Positions 1 to 7,809 of a stretch of DNA of 18,898 nt are shown here, one piece after another (the stretch's first letter is position 1; each line of letters begins with the position of its first letter). Below the pieces are notes generated by a model, which was not told the origin of the DNA, did no database searches, and saw only the letters and a list, made by a program, of their open reading frames with translations. Location: the NCBI GenBank assembly GCA_018260275.1, contig JAGLBK010000025.1, positions 1 through 18,898 of the forward strand. The letters run 5' to 3'. The DNA is from Deinococcus sp. (GTDB lineage: Bacteria; Deinococcota; Deinococci; Deinococcales; Deinococcaceae). The translations under genes and the position numbers were made by a program.

Positions 1-33
1 GAAGAAAACACGCCCGGAGATAGGCTCCGGGCG
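1..33 (-). terminator. Intrinsic terminator of the GntR-ALDH-M24 operon
   Basis: A perfect 9-bp inverted repeat (CGCCCGGAG at 11-19 and CTCCGGGCG at 25-33) encloses a 5-base loop. Read on the minus strand it is followed by the T-rich run TGTTTTCTTC (10 to 1). No T tract follows on the plus strand, so it works in the minus direction, about 48 bases past the stop codon of the M24-like gene. Confidence 0.85.
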
Positions 34-80
34 CTCCCATTTCAACCCCTGTCGGTCATAGTTCCAGCGAACTACCCCAC

Positions 81-1145
81 TCAGCTGTTGCCAAATACAT
101 GAAGGATTTCGGGACGTCCGCGGCCCTGGACGGTCAAGGTCGGCCAGTCATGCAGAGTCAGATCCTTAAGCTTGCCTTCGGCCAGCAAAAATGTATCCTC
201 GACCTTGAAGTTGGGAAAAGTGGGGTTGAGGGCGACCAGCATTCCATCCTGAATACGTAACCTGTTGCCTGGCTCGGCGCGGGATTCCCTGGGGCGATAA
301 CCGGCAAGGCCGCCCTGATGGTGCTTTTCGATTTCAGCAGGCCGTCCGAGCCGGGCGTATTCATCGCCCATGGCGAAAAAGAGTTCTTCCAGCGTCCCGT
401 GCCGCTCGGCCACTTCCAGTCCCGCCGCTTCGACTTCAAGAAGTTGAAGGTACTCGTGCTGTTCCTGCACGGTCAGCGGAGCAAAACTGACCGCCCGGCT
501 CACGCTCAGTACGGCACCTTTGGCCCTGGCGCTGAGGACAAGTAAAGCGCGTGCGCCCAGGCGAGCGCCGGTCGGTAGCGGATGCCGCCTGGTCTGAAGG
601 CGTTCCGCACCAGCACAAAGATTGACAACCGGCAAGAGACCTTCCTGATAGACCTCATGTGCCAGAAGACCCGCCGCCTCGAATTCGGTCAGTTCAGGCC
701 GCAAGGCACGTGCGGCACGCGCGATAGCCCGCCCAGCACGCTTTCCAAGGTCGGTCAATTCCGCCACTTCTGTTGCGTTGAACGTCAGCCGCACCTGTTC
801 CAGTGGTGCGGGCAGACCGGGAATGTCGCTGAGCGGTTGTGCCCCATTCAGAGCGGTATCGATGAGCTTTTGGCGTTCAGCGCCGTCCCACCAGACATAT
901 TCTTTGATTTCAGTCAGGCCCTCTTCTTCCCGCAGGCGTCCCGCTTCGATAGCGTTGCTGATGATGGCGCACTGATCCTGGGTCACGATGCCTTCGGCGA
1001 CCCCGCGCTCGCTGCTGATAGCAATATAGGTTCTGGCCCCGGTGAGCCAGGCCAGATTTTCCGGGCGTACGAGGTGCAGAGCGGGTATGCCGGCCTCACG
1101 CATAGCGGTGCGCAGCAGGGCCAGTTTTTCGGGACGAACACTCAT
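81..1145 (-). CDS. Pita-bread fold (M24/creatinase-like) protein with degenerate metal site
   Basis: This 354-residue protein has an N-terminal creatinase-like domain (about 1-120) and a C-terminal pita-bread domain (about 125-325). The family includes aminopeptidase P, prolidase, creatinase and the lyase DddP. Aligned by eye to the usual five metal ligands, the two Asp positions appear to be Ser205 and Ser214 and the first Glu position is Asn307 (in LNP). His276 (in the HHQGG motif) and Glu316 (in VEDT) are kept. A classical two-metal peptidase therefore looks unlikely. From memory, the HHQGG..GY and NP...EDT pattern marks a known atypical M24 subgroup. The ATG overlaps the stop of the upstream dehydrogenase by four bases (1142-1145), implying translational coupling and a shared pathway. 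It may be a non-peptidase enzyme or a binding protein; substrate unknown. Confidence 0.8.
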   Translation of the reverse strand: MSVRPEKLALLRTAMREAGIPALHLVRPENLAWLTGARTYIAISSERGVAEGIVTQDQCAIISNAIEAGRLREEEGLTEIKEYVWWDGAERQKLIDTALNGAQPLSDIPGLPAPLEQVRLTFNATEVAELTDLGKRAGRAIARAARALRPELTEFEAAGLLAHEVYQEGLLPVVNLCAGAERLQTRRHPLPTGARLGARALLVLSARAKGAVLSVSRAVSFAPLTVQEQHEYLQLLEVEAAGLEVAERHGTLEELFFAMGDEYARLGRPAEIEKHHQGGLAGYRPRESRAEPGNRLRIQDGMLVALNPTFPNFKVEDTFLLAEGKLKDLTLHDWPTLTVQGRGRPEILHVFGNS

Positions 1146-2566
1146 TTTGCCCCCAGGCCCAGGCTGACAAATTTGGTGACCAGATACTCTTCCAGGCCCC
1201 AGTGACCACCCTCACGCCCGTAGCCACTTTGCTTTACTCCCCCAAAGGGAGCCTGCGCCGTACTCGGTAAAGCGTCGTTGACCCCAATCAGGCCAAAGTC
1301 CAGTTGCTCGCTGACCCGGAACAGTCGGTCAAGATCGCGTGTCCAGTAGTAGGCGGCCAGACCGTAGTCGCTCTGATTGGCAAGGGCAATCACCTCGGCG
1401 TCGGTGGTAAATGAAACCAGGGGGGCGACTGGGCCGAATGTTTCCTCGGAATTGATCCGGGCCGCTCCAGGCACGCCAGTAAGCACCGTCGGCGAGTAGT
1501 AATGTCCGGGCTGGTCGCCGCTCTTTCCACCGATAGCAACTCTGGCCCCGCGCTGTACGGCGTCCTGAACATGGTCATTGGCCTTCTTGACCGCCGCCGC
1601 CGAAACGAGCGGCCCGATATCCGTCTGAGGATCGAGCGGTTGTCCGACTTTCAATGCCCTGACCCGCTCCACGAAACGTTCCGAGAACTCCTCCAGCACG
1701 TTCTGATGGACATAGAAACGGTTGGCACACACGCAGGTCTGTCCGGCGTTGCGGAATTTACTCGCCATCGCCCCCTCAACGGCCTGCTCAAGATCAGCGT
1801 CGTCGAAGACGATAAATGGAGCGTGACCACCCAGCTCAAGCGAGACACGTTTAAGCGTATCCGCACTTTGCTTCGCCAGCGATTTACCTACCGCTGTGCT
1901 GCCCGTGAAGGTCAGCTTCCGGATACGCGCGTCGTCCATCATCACTTTGGTCAGCGCAGCGGGGTCGCTGGTCGGTAGCACCTGAAAGACGCCTTCTGGT
2001 CCGCCCACTTCAAGCCACAGTTCGGCCAGTCGCAGCGCCGTCAGCGGAGCCAGTTCAGCCGGTTTCAGAATGAATGTGCAGCCCGCAGCGAGTGCCGGGG
2101 CCACCTTGCGGGCCACCATGGAAGCCGGGAAGTTCCACGGTGTCACGGCGTAGACCGGTCCGACCGGCTCACTGCTGACCAGCAGGCGCTTTTGCCCGGA
2201 CTGGCTCGGTACCAGGGCACCCGGGAGCCGCTTGGCTTCCTCGGCGTAATACTCCAGGAAAGTCGCGCTGAACGCTATTTCGCCCGTCGATTCCCGGATC
2301 GGCTTGCCCATTTCGCGGCTCAGCAGTTCCCCGAGCGCCTGCTGCTCGGCCAGGAGCCGCTCACGCCACTTCATCAGCAGGGCTGCACGTTCATAGGCAG
2401 TAGTCCTGCGCCAGCTTCCGAAAGCCTCGACTGAAGCGTCGATCGCCAGACGGGCTTCTTCCGGGCCACAATCACCCACCTGGGCAATAGGTTCAAGAGA
2501 GGCGGGGTTGGTGACGGTGAAGGTACGTTGCAGCTTCACCGGCGCGGCCAGAACAGGATTATGCAT
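1142..2566 (-). CDS. GabD-type semialdehyde dehydrogenase, candidate sulfolactaldehyde dehydrogenase
   Basis: A 474-residue NAD(P)-dependent aldehyde dehydrogenase of the succinate-semialdehyde dehydrogenase group. Visible are the PWNFP motif with Asn145, the general base Glu244 in LELGG, and the catalytic Cys278 in GQTC. Arg153 (in ARK), Arg272 (in FRNAGQTC) and Ser447 (in KQSGYG) match the residues that hold the substrate carboxylate in SSADH, so it should oxidise a short aldehyde with an anionic tail. In sulfoglycolytic bacteria, GabD relatives oxidise sulfolactaldehyde to sulfolactate. Placement divergent from an isomerase-kinase-aldolase operon supports that role, but plain succinate semialdehyde remains possible. 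The start has GGAG about 8 bases upstream and overlaps the end of the GntR gene by 8 bases. The stop overlaps the M24-like gene by 4. Confidence 0.9.
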   Translation of the reverse strand: MHNPVLAAPVKLQRTFTVTNPASLEPIAQVGDCGPEEARLAIDASVEAFGSWRRTTAYERAALLMKWRERLLAEQQALGELLSREMGKPIRESTGEIAFSATFLEYYAEEAKRLPGALVPSQSGQKRLLVSSEPVGPVYAVTPWNFPASMVARKVAPALAAGCTFILKPAELAPLTALRLAELWLEVGGPEGVFQVLPTSDPAALTKVMMDDARIRKLTFTGSTAVGKSLAKQSADTLKRVSLELGGHAPFIVFDDADLEQAVEGAMASKFRNAGQTCVCANRFYVHQNVLEEFSERFVERVRALKVGQPLDPQTDIGPLVSAAAVKKANDHVQDAVQRGARVAIGGKSGDQPGHYYSPTVLTGVPGAARINSEETFGPVAPLVSFTTDAEVIALANQSDYGLAAYYWTRDLDRLFRVSEQLDFGLIGVNDALPSTAQAPFGGVKQSGYGREGGHWGLEEYLVTKFVSLGLGAK

Positions 2567-3269
2567 GGGTTTCTCCAGATGGGGCCGCCAAGGCCCCCTG
2601 AGCGTACTGATCGGCCATCAGTTCGGCGGTGTGTTCGAGGTGGCGGCGCATACTGTCTTCTGCCCGCACCCCGTCTCCAGCGGCAATCGCCTCGACGATG
2701 GCCCGGTGTTCCTCTTTGGAACTGGCCATCCGGTTGGGCAGCAGGTTCGACTGGCTGATCATGAGGCGAATTTGTCCACTCAACGTTTCTGCCGTCTTGA
2801 TCAGACGCGGACTCTGGCTGGCGTTCCAGATCATCTGGTGCAGCTCAAAATCGTGCTGGCCGTACTCTTCCCAGGAATGTTTCCCTGCGGCCTTCTCCAG
2901 AGCCGCAAGGTGCAGGCGCAGCTGCTGGTGGGTTTCTGGCGTGGACCGCTGCGCCGTCAGCCGCGCTCCCAGCCCCTCGATGACGCTCCGGAGCAGATAG
3001 AGTTCCTGCACTTCTTCAGGCTTCAGGGATGGGACGAAGTAGCCCCTCCTGGGAATGGAGATGACCAGCCCCTCTTGCGACAGCGCGGACAGGGCTTCCT
3101 TGACCGGCGTACCCGAAAGGTCAAGCAGTTGCGAGAGCTTACGGACGTTCAGTTTCTCGCCGGGTCTGATCTGTTGTTCCAGGATGACGTTACGGATGGC
3201 GTGGTACGTCTCGGTACTCAGGGTCGTGCCCGCCCGAGCGATCGGTGGAGGATCCAGATTTTCGAGCAT
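2559..3269 (-). CDS. GntR-family transcriptional regulator (FadR/FCD type)
   Basis: This 236-residue protein has an N-terminal winged helix-turn-helix (about 17-80; signature VRKLSQLLDLSGTPVKEALSAL around 42-63) and a C-terminal all-helical FCD ligand domain (about 85-220). FCD domains typically bind a metal and a small organic acid. Asp140, His144, His188 and His210 fit the expected ligand pattern. It is first in the minus-strand operon and faces the transport/catabolic operon across a short control region, so it probably represses both and is released by a pathway sugar, sugar phosphate or acid. The effector is not predictable from sequence. The Shine-Dalgarno upstream of the ATG is weak, which would suit low expression. 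Confidence 0.9.
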   Translation of the reverse strand: MLENLDPPPIARAGTTLSTETYHAIRNVILEQQIRPGEKLNVRKLSQLLDLSGTPVKEALSALSQEGLVISIPRRGYFVPSLKPEEVQELYLLRSVIEGLGARLTAQRSTPETHQQLRLHLAALEKAAGKHSWEEYGQHDFELHQMIWNASQSPRLIKTAETLSGQIRLMISQSNLLPNRMASSKEEHRAIVEAIAAGDGVRAEDSMRRHLEHTAELMADQYAQGALAAPSGETHA

Positions 3270-3286
3270 GTCTCAGTGTAAGAGAC
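3270..3286. repeat. Short inverted repeat next to the regulator start
   Basis: GTCTC (3270-3274) and GAGAC (3282-3286) form a 5-bp inverted repeat with a 7-base spacer, directly upstream of the GntR start codon and downstream of its predicted promoter. It could be an autoregulatory operator, but arms this short occur by chance. Confidence 0.3.
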
Positions 3287-3290
3287 AGAG

Positions 3291-3320
3291 TTGACAAAAA
3301 CAAGATTTTAAATCTAAAAA
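3291..3320 (+). promoter_or_regulatory. Candidate promoter of the sugar transport/catabolic operon
   Basis: A consensus -35 TTGACA lies at 3291-3296. Possible -10 boxes are TCTAAA (3313-3318, 16-base spacer) and TAAAAA (3315-3320, 18-base spacer); neither is perfect. Transcription would start near 3325, leaving a leader of about 75-80 bases before the binding-protein gene. The core overlaps the opposing minus-strand promoter. A second TTGACAAAA at 3327-3335 has no good -10 partner. Confidence 0.45.
3303..3315. promoter_or_regulatory. Perfect palindrome over both promoters, candidate GntR operator
   Basis: AGATTT-T-AAATCT is a perfect 6-bp inverted repeat around a single central T. It covers the minus-strand -10 box and the plus-strand spacer/-10 area. 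A dimeric regulator bound here would block both operons. The adjacent GntR protein is the obvious candidate, but there is no direct evidence of binding. Confidence 0.5.
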
Positions 3321-3333
3321 CACACATTGACAA
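3305..3333 (-). promoter_or_regulatory. Sigma-70 type promoter for the GntR-ALDH-M24 operon
   Basis: Read on the minus strand, TTGTCA (3333-3328) and TAAAAT (3310-3305) are separated by exactly 17 bases. Each box matches consensus at five of six positions. Transcription would begin near 3298, about 30 bases before the regulator's ATG. Confidence 0.6.
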
Positions 3334-3403
3334 AATCGATCCGGGCGTTACCTCTTGCCTGACTGTCCCCGAATTCCCGCACACCCTCATTTCAGGAGTT
3401 GCC

Positions 3404-4648
3404 ATGAAAAAAATGCTTGCTGTTGGTCTTACCCTCTTTGTCAGCTGTCTTTGCTCCGCCCAGGCGGCAACGACGCTCCGGGTCTTCGTCGGGGGGCAGG
3501 AACGTCCGGATGTGATGAAAGAGATTTTTGTGCAGTACATGAAAGCCCACCCGGACGTCAATGTTCAGCTCGAAGTCGGCGGGGCCACCAGTGAGGCGCA
3601 GCAGCAGTACCTCTCTACTGTGTTGAACAGCGCCGACAGCAGCCTCGATATCTTTTTGCTCGACATTGTCCGGATCGCGCAATATGCCCAGAGCGGCTGG
3701 GCTGAACCGCTCGACAGTCATATCCCCAACAAGGCCGCCCTGATGAAGCAGTATCTGCCTGCTTACGCGGCGGCCAACACCTACAACGGCAAACTGTATG
3801 CCCTGCCCGCCTTTGCAGACGCCATGTTCCTGTACTACCGCAAGGATCTGCTGACCAAATACCGCTTTGCGCCCCCCAAAACCTGGGACGATATGGTCAA
3901 GATTGCCCAGACCATTACCCAGCGGGAAAAAGATCCTAACCTGAAGGGCTTTTCTTTCCAGGGCGCACCGATCGAGGGAACGGTCTGTAGCTTCCTGGTG
4001 CCTTACTGGAGTGCGGGGGGGCAGCTGTCCAGCACCCAGGCCCTCGATCCGAACAATGCAAAGAAATCGCTGCAATTTCTGAGTGATCTGGTCAAGGTCA
4101 GCAAGGTGGCCCCGTCGAACTCCGCCGAGATCAAGACCGACGATACGCGCCGCCTCTTTCAAAGTGGCAACTATGTCTTCGCTCACCTCTGGGCCTACGG
4201 CTGGAACAGATTTCAGGAAGACACTGATAGCCAGGTCAAAGGGAAAGTGGGCGTCGTGAAGCTCCCGGCCATGACGGGCGGGAAAGCGGCCACCTGCCTG
4301 GGCGGATGGGAATGGGCGGTCAGTAGCTACAGCAAGAACAAGGCCGCCGCCGCTGACCTGGTGCAGTTCCTGTCGAGTAAGCAGGTCAGCAAGTACCTCG
4401 CTGTCAACGCGTCCAACCTGCCTGCCCATACCTCGCTGTACAACGATCCCGATATCCTGAAGGTCAACCCCTGGTTCAAGGACGCGTTACCGGTCGTGCG
4501 CTCTGCCCAGCAGCGTCCCGTTTCGCCGCGCTATCCCCAGTTGAGTACGACGATCAACTCCAATGTCAACGCTGCTGTGGCCGGAGTAAAAAGTGTGGAC
4601 AGCGTCGTGAGTGAACTTCAGAGCAAAGTACCCGCGCTGCTGAAATAA
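3404..4648 (+). CDS. Sugar ABC transporter substrate-binding protein
   Basis: A 414-residue extracytoplasmic solute-binding protein of the maltose/trehalose-type family. The N terminus (MKK, a hydrophobic stretch to about residue 20, then AQA before ATTLRV) is a signal peptide; SPase I cleavage after AQA looks better than a lipoprotein site at the nearby Cys residues. The mature protein shows the usual two-lobe features: VFVGGQERPD at the start, NGKLYALPAFAD in the first third, YRKDLL then PPKTWDDM, and GGWEWAVSS late on. The ATG at 3404 is chosen because AGGAG (3394-3398) sits five bases before it and the signal peptide begins there; an in-frame start further upstream would lie in the promoter region. 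It delivers the sugar or glycoside to the two permeases that follow. Ligand unknown; a sulfoquinovoside is inferred from context. Confidence 0.92.
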   Translation: MKKMLAVGLTLFVSCLCSAQAATTLRVFVGGQERPDVMKEIFVQYMKAHPDVNVQLEVGGATSEAQQQYLSTVLNSADSSLDIFLLDIVRIAQYAQSGWAEPLDSHIPNKAALMKQYLPAYAAANTYNGKLYALPAFADAMFLYYRKDLLTKYRFAPPKTWDDMVKIAQTITQREKDPNLKGFSFQGAPIEGTVCSFLVPYWSAGGQLSSTQALDPNNAKKSLQFLSDLVKVSKVAPSNSAEIKTDDTRRLFQSGNYVFAHLWAYGWNRFQEDTDSQVKGKVGVVKLPAMTGGKAATCLGGWEWAVSSYSKNKAAAADLVQFLSSKQVSKYLAVNASNLPAHTSLYNDPDILKVNPWFKDALPVVRSAQQRPVSPRYPQLSTTINSNVNAAVAGVKSVDSVVSELQSKVPALLK

Positions 4649-4666
4649 GCCGCGCCGCGCCCATGT

Positions 4667-4688
4667 GCAGGCTGCTTCTTTGGCCTGC
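4667..4688 (+). other. Stem-loop between binding-protein and permease genes
   Basis: GCAGGC (4667-4672) and GCCTGC (4683-4688) form a perfect 6-bp stem with a 10-base loop in the 91-base gap after the binding-protein stop. No U tract follows. Such stems often stabilise the upstream mRNA so the binding protein is made in excess over the membrane components; that role is inferred here. Confidence 0.4.
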
Positions 4689-4726
4689 CGTGTCTCTTTG
4701 CCTCTCTATCCGGGCCTACCAATCTG

Positions 4727-4735
4727 AGGAGGTGA
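4727..4735 (+). promoter_or_regulatory. Full-length Shine-Dalgarno deciding a TTG start
   Basis: AGGAGGTGA is a near-complete match to the anti-Shine-Dalgarno sequence. The core GGAGG lies about 8 bases before the TTG codon at 4740-4742, the only start codon at the right spacing in the frame of the first permease. A strong ribosome site may compensate for the weak codon. Confidence 0.8.
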
Positions 4736-4739
4736 CCTT

Positions 4740-5627
4740 TTGACTTCGGCAAAACCTGTCAGGCGTGAACTCACTGAAAAGCAGCTGGCGTTCTGGATGT
4801 TGTTGCCCGCCGCCCTGTTGCTGCTGGCGGTGGTGGTCTATCCCGTGGGCCGACTGATCTACACCAGTTTTTTTGATTACAGCAACGGCCCACTCAATCC
4901 GCCGTACCGTGGCACAGGCAACTATCAACAGGCCATCCATGATCCGGATGTCTGGAATGCCCTGAAAGTCACCTTGCAATATGTCTTGATTACCGTGCCT
5001 GGCGGAATGCTGCTCGGCCTGGCCCTGGCCCTCCTGGCCAACCTTCCTTACCGTTACAAGTGGCCCGTGCGTCTATCGTTGCTGCTGCCCTGGTCGATGA
5101 GTATGGCCTTTGCCGCGCTGATCTTCGCCTGGTTTTTCAACAGCGACTACGGCGTGGTCAACGACATTCTGCGCAGACTGGGCATGACCGCCCCCAACTG
5201 GCTCAGCTCACCGCAACTTGCCCTGCTGGCGACCTCCTGGGCGATCATCTGGAAAACGAGTTCTTTTGTCGCCCTGATCCTGCTGGCGGGTCTTCAGACC
5301 ATCCCTGAGGAAATGTATGAGGCGGCCGATGTCGACGGCGCGACCCCCTGGACAAAGTTCTGGCAGATTACCCTGCCACTGCTCAAGCCCGCCATCATCG
5401 TGGCCCTTATCTTCCGCACCATCACTGCCATTCAGACTTTCGATGTGCCGTACATCATGACCAGTGGCGGCCCCGGAAACGTGACCACCACCATCGCCAT
5501 GCTTATTCAGCAGCAGACGTTGCAGTACGGCAACTTCGGCTACGGCGCGGCCATCGCCATGGTGCTGTTCCTTTTCAGCATGATCATTACCGGCTTTTAC
5601 CTGCGCCACATTCAGGGAGACTCATGA
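4740..5627 (+). CDS. Sugar ABC transporter permease (MalF type)
   Basis: A 295-residue inner-membrane permease with about six transmembrane helices (the first, LPAALLLLAVVVYPVG, near residues 22-37). The conserved EAA loop that docks the ATPase is seen around 191-220 (EEMYEAADVDGATPWTKFW). Translation starts at TTG, supported by the strong ribosome site upstream. The last four bases overlap the next permease (5624-5627). It forms the heterodimeric channel with that protein. No ATPase gene is nearby, so a shared MsmK/MalK-like subunit is expected from elsewhere in the genome. Confidence 0.93.
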   Translation: MTSAKPVRRELTEKQLAFWMLLPAALLLLAVVVYPVGRLIYTSFFDYSNGPLNPPYRGTGNYQQAIHDPDVWNALKVTLQYVLITVPGGMLLGLALALLANLPYRYKWPVRLSLLLPWSMSMAFAALIFAWFFNSDYGVVNDILRRLGMTAPNWLSSPQLALLATSWAIIWKTSSFVALILLAGLQTIPEEMYEAADVDGATPWTKFWQITLPLLKPAIIVALIFRTITAIQTFDVPYIMTSGGPGNVTTTIAMLIQQQTLQYGNFGYGAAIAMVLFLFSMIITGFYLRHIQGDS

Positions 5628-6511
5628 CCGTCGCAACGCAGGCCCTTCCTCAGGGTCGCTCGCAGGCCCAGCGCCGGGCCAGAGCCTGGATCTGGCTGGC
5701 CGCCCTGATCGTGGTCATCAATGGTCTGTTTCCGCTGCTTTGGATGGTCCTGACGAGCCTGAAACCCGAAGGCGAACTGTCCAGGCTGCCGATCACCTAT
5801 CTGCCTAACCATGCCACACTGCAAAACTACGCCACGGTCCTGGGCTTCGACGCAACGAATCCGGCCCCCAAACCGTTCTGGCGCTGGTTCACGAACAGCG
5901 TGATCATTTCGCTCTCGTCGGCGTTCCTCAGTGTGCTGATCAGCAGCCTCGTGGCCTATGTGGTGGCCCGGCTCAACATCAAGGGGAAAGGAATCATCAT
6001 GGGGACGGTGGCGGCCATCAGCATGTTCCCTCTGATTACCCTGATCGTGCCGCTGTTTCAGACCATGCGTGCGGCGGGACTGCTCAACACCTATTTTGCC
6101 CTGATTATTCCCTACACCGTTCTCAGTCTGCCGGTCTGCACCCTGATGATGGTCGGCTTTTTTCAGCAGATTCCACAGGACCTCGAAAACGCGGCGATGG
6201 TCGACGGCTGCACCCGCTTTCAGGCCCTGTTCAAGGTGGTTTTCCCGCTGGCGGCCCCCGGAGTGTTCACGGCCCTGATTCTGGCCTTCGTGAATGCCTG
6301 GGAAGAATTCCTGCTCGCCCTGACCCTGATTCAGCGTGAGGACATGCGGACGCTGGCGGTCGGAATCACGCTCTATCAGGGTGAATTCTCGTTTCCTTGG
6401 GCACTGATTAGTGCAGCGCTCGTTCTGGCCATGGTGCCGGTGGCGGTAGTCGTTGTGGCTTTCCAGGAACGCGTGGTCGGCGGCCTGACCTCTGGAGGAG
6501 TAAAAGGATGA
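5624..6511 (+). CDS. Sugar ABC transporter permease (MalG type)
   Basis: A 295-residue partner permease. It has an N-terminal helix (about 23-45), the periplasmic Asn-Ser of FTNSVIIS typical of MalG-type subunits, and the EAA loop around 186-215 (DLENAAMVDGCTRFQALF). The ATG overlaps the stop of the preceding permease by four bases, and its own stop overlaps the isomerase start by four bases (6508-6511), so transport and first catabolic step are translationally linked. A GGAGGAG run just before its end serves the isomerase gene. Confidence 0.93.
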   Translation: MTVATQALPQGRSQAQRRARAWIWLAALIVVINGLFPLLWMVLTSLKPEGELSRLPITYLPNHATLQNYATVLGFDATNPAPKPFWRWFTNSVIISLSSAFLSVLISSLVAYVVARLNIKGKGIIMGTVAAISMFPLITLIVPLFQTMRAAGLLNTYFALIIPYTVLSLPVCTLMMVGFFQQIPQDLENAAMVDGCTRFQALFKVVFPLAAPGVFTALILAFVNAWEEFLLALTLIQREDMRTLAVGITLYQGEFSFPWALISAALVLAMVPVAVVVVAFQERVVGGLTSGGVKG

Positions 6512-7809
6512 AACTGTGTTATGTACCGATCGTGCGGCCCATGTTCCGTGGGGCCCACATGGGCCTTCAGGAACGCACGCAGGCAGCGCTGGAACAACTG
6601 GCAGCCGATCAAGGTTTCGAGCTGCGGATCAGCCAGCCGGTGGCCGAGGCCGCCGAAGCGGAGGCCGTGTGTGAACAGCTCGCCACCGACCTGCCCGACC
6701 TGCTCATTCTTCAGCATGTGACTTTCGCGACGGGCGATCTGGTGGTGCCGCTTCTCGAACTGAACCTGCCGACGGTCGTATGGGCCTTGCCGGAAGCCTT
6801 TGAAGAAGGACGACTGCCTCAAAACGCCCTCTGCGGCCTGAATATGAGCGTTTCTTTGCCTGCGGCACGCACTCTCCCGGTTCGCTGGCTCTATGGTGCC
6901 CCAGACGAGGCCAGCAGCCTCGAACAGATCCTGCTCAGCCTGCGTGGAGCGGCCACCGCCCGCCACCTGCTGGACGCGCGAATTCTCCAGCTCGGCGGCA
7001 GCGCCCCTGGGTTTTACCGCATCGAAAGTGAACCGGACGAACTGACGGTCGAGCATCAGCCGCTGGAAACACTCATTCAGGCTGTCGATGACGCCGAACC
7101 CGCCCCCATCCCACAGGAACCCAGTGACTATGACGCCTCGCAACTTCAGGAGGCTCTGAAGATCGAAACGGCGCTGGCCACGGCAGCGCAGGGGTATGAC
7201 GCGGTTTCGCTGCGCTGCTGGCCCGAAATCCCTGAGCAGCGTGGAGCCATGGCGTGCCTTGCCTGTGCCAGACTGGCCGATCAGGGCTTGCCGGTGGCCT
7301 GCGAGGGCGATACTTACGGGGCACTCTCGATGCTGGCGGCCCAGCGGGTCAGCGGCCATCCCAGTGTGCTGCTGGACCTGACCCATACCAGCCCCGACGC
7401 CCTGATGTTCTGGCACTGCGGGAACGCGGCGCAGGAATGGGCCGACGAGACGCGAATCGAGAAGCACTTCAACCGTCAGATTCCGGCGGTCCGGGGAATG
7501 ACGCTCAAGCGGGGACCGGTGACTGGCCTACGGCTGCTGGAAAACAAGAAGGCACTGGTCTTTGCGGCGGAAGTGATCGAGCGGCCCAGCCGCTACGAGG
7601 GCGTCAGCGGCTGGGTGACCAATTTCAGAATCGGCCCCGACGCGGTGAGCAGCCACGACTTCCTGGGGAATATTCTGGAATACCGTATCCCTCATCATCT
7701 GGTCTTTGCCCTCGGAGACCACGAAGCGGCCCTGCGTGAAACCTGCCTCTGGCTCGGTTATGAGCTGCTGGAAGCGCGGAAGCCGACCGGGGTTATTCGG
7801 TGGGAATGA
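6508..7809 (+). CDS. L-fucose isomerase-like aldose-ketose isomerase, candidate sulfoquinovose isomerase
   Basis: A 433-residue protein with the fold pattern of L-fucose/L-arabinose isomerases. Predicted metal ligands are Glu266 (CEGD), Asp290 (LLDLTH) and His396 or His397 (PHHLVF). The 24-residue spacing between the first two equals that of E. coli FucI (Glu337/Asp361). It is much shorter than FucI (591 residues), as in the diverged 'fucose isomerase-like' proteins of sugar operons. Expected reaction: metal-dependent aldose to ketose isomerisation in the cytoplasm. In some sulfo-EMP variants described from Bacillus and Arthrobacter, as I recall them, an isomerase of this type replaces YihS. 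With a kinase and aldolase directly downstream, sulfoquinovose to sulfofructose is the best contextual guess. Another C6-modified hexose is the alternative. Confidence 0.85.
   Translation: MKLCYVPIVRPMFRGAHMGLQERTQAALEQLAADQGFELRISQPVAEAAEAEAVCEQLATDLPDLLILQHVTFATGDLVVPLLELNLPTVVWALPEAFEEGRLPQNALCGLNMSVSLPAARTLPVRWLYGAPDEASSLEQILLSLRGAATARHLLDARILQLGGSAPGFYRIESEPDELTVEHQPLETLIQAVDDAEPAPIPQEPSDYDASQLQEALKIETALATAAQGYDAVSLRCWPEIPEQRGAMACLACARLADQGLPVACEGDTYGALSMLAAQRVSGHPSVLLDLTHTSPDALMFWHCGNAAQEWADETRIEKHFNRQIPAVRGMTLKRGPVTGLRLLENKKALVFAAEVIERPSRYEGVSGWVTNFRIGPDAVSSHDFLGNILEYRIPHHLVFALGDHEAALRETCLWLGYELLEARKPTGVIRWE

Noticed and set aside
3392..4429. 345-codon minus-strand frame opposite the binding-protein gene
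   Set aside because: It shows no family motif and lies fully under a clearly real gene; treated as a shadow.
6376..7467. 363-codon minus-strand frame opposite the isomerase
   Set aside because: No domain, no ribosome site of note, and it crosses the permease/isomerase junction in antisense.
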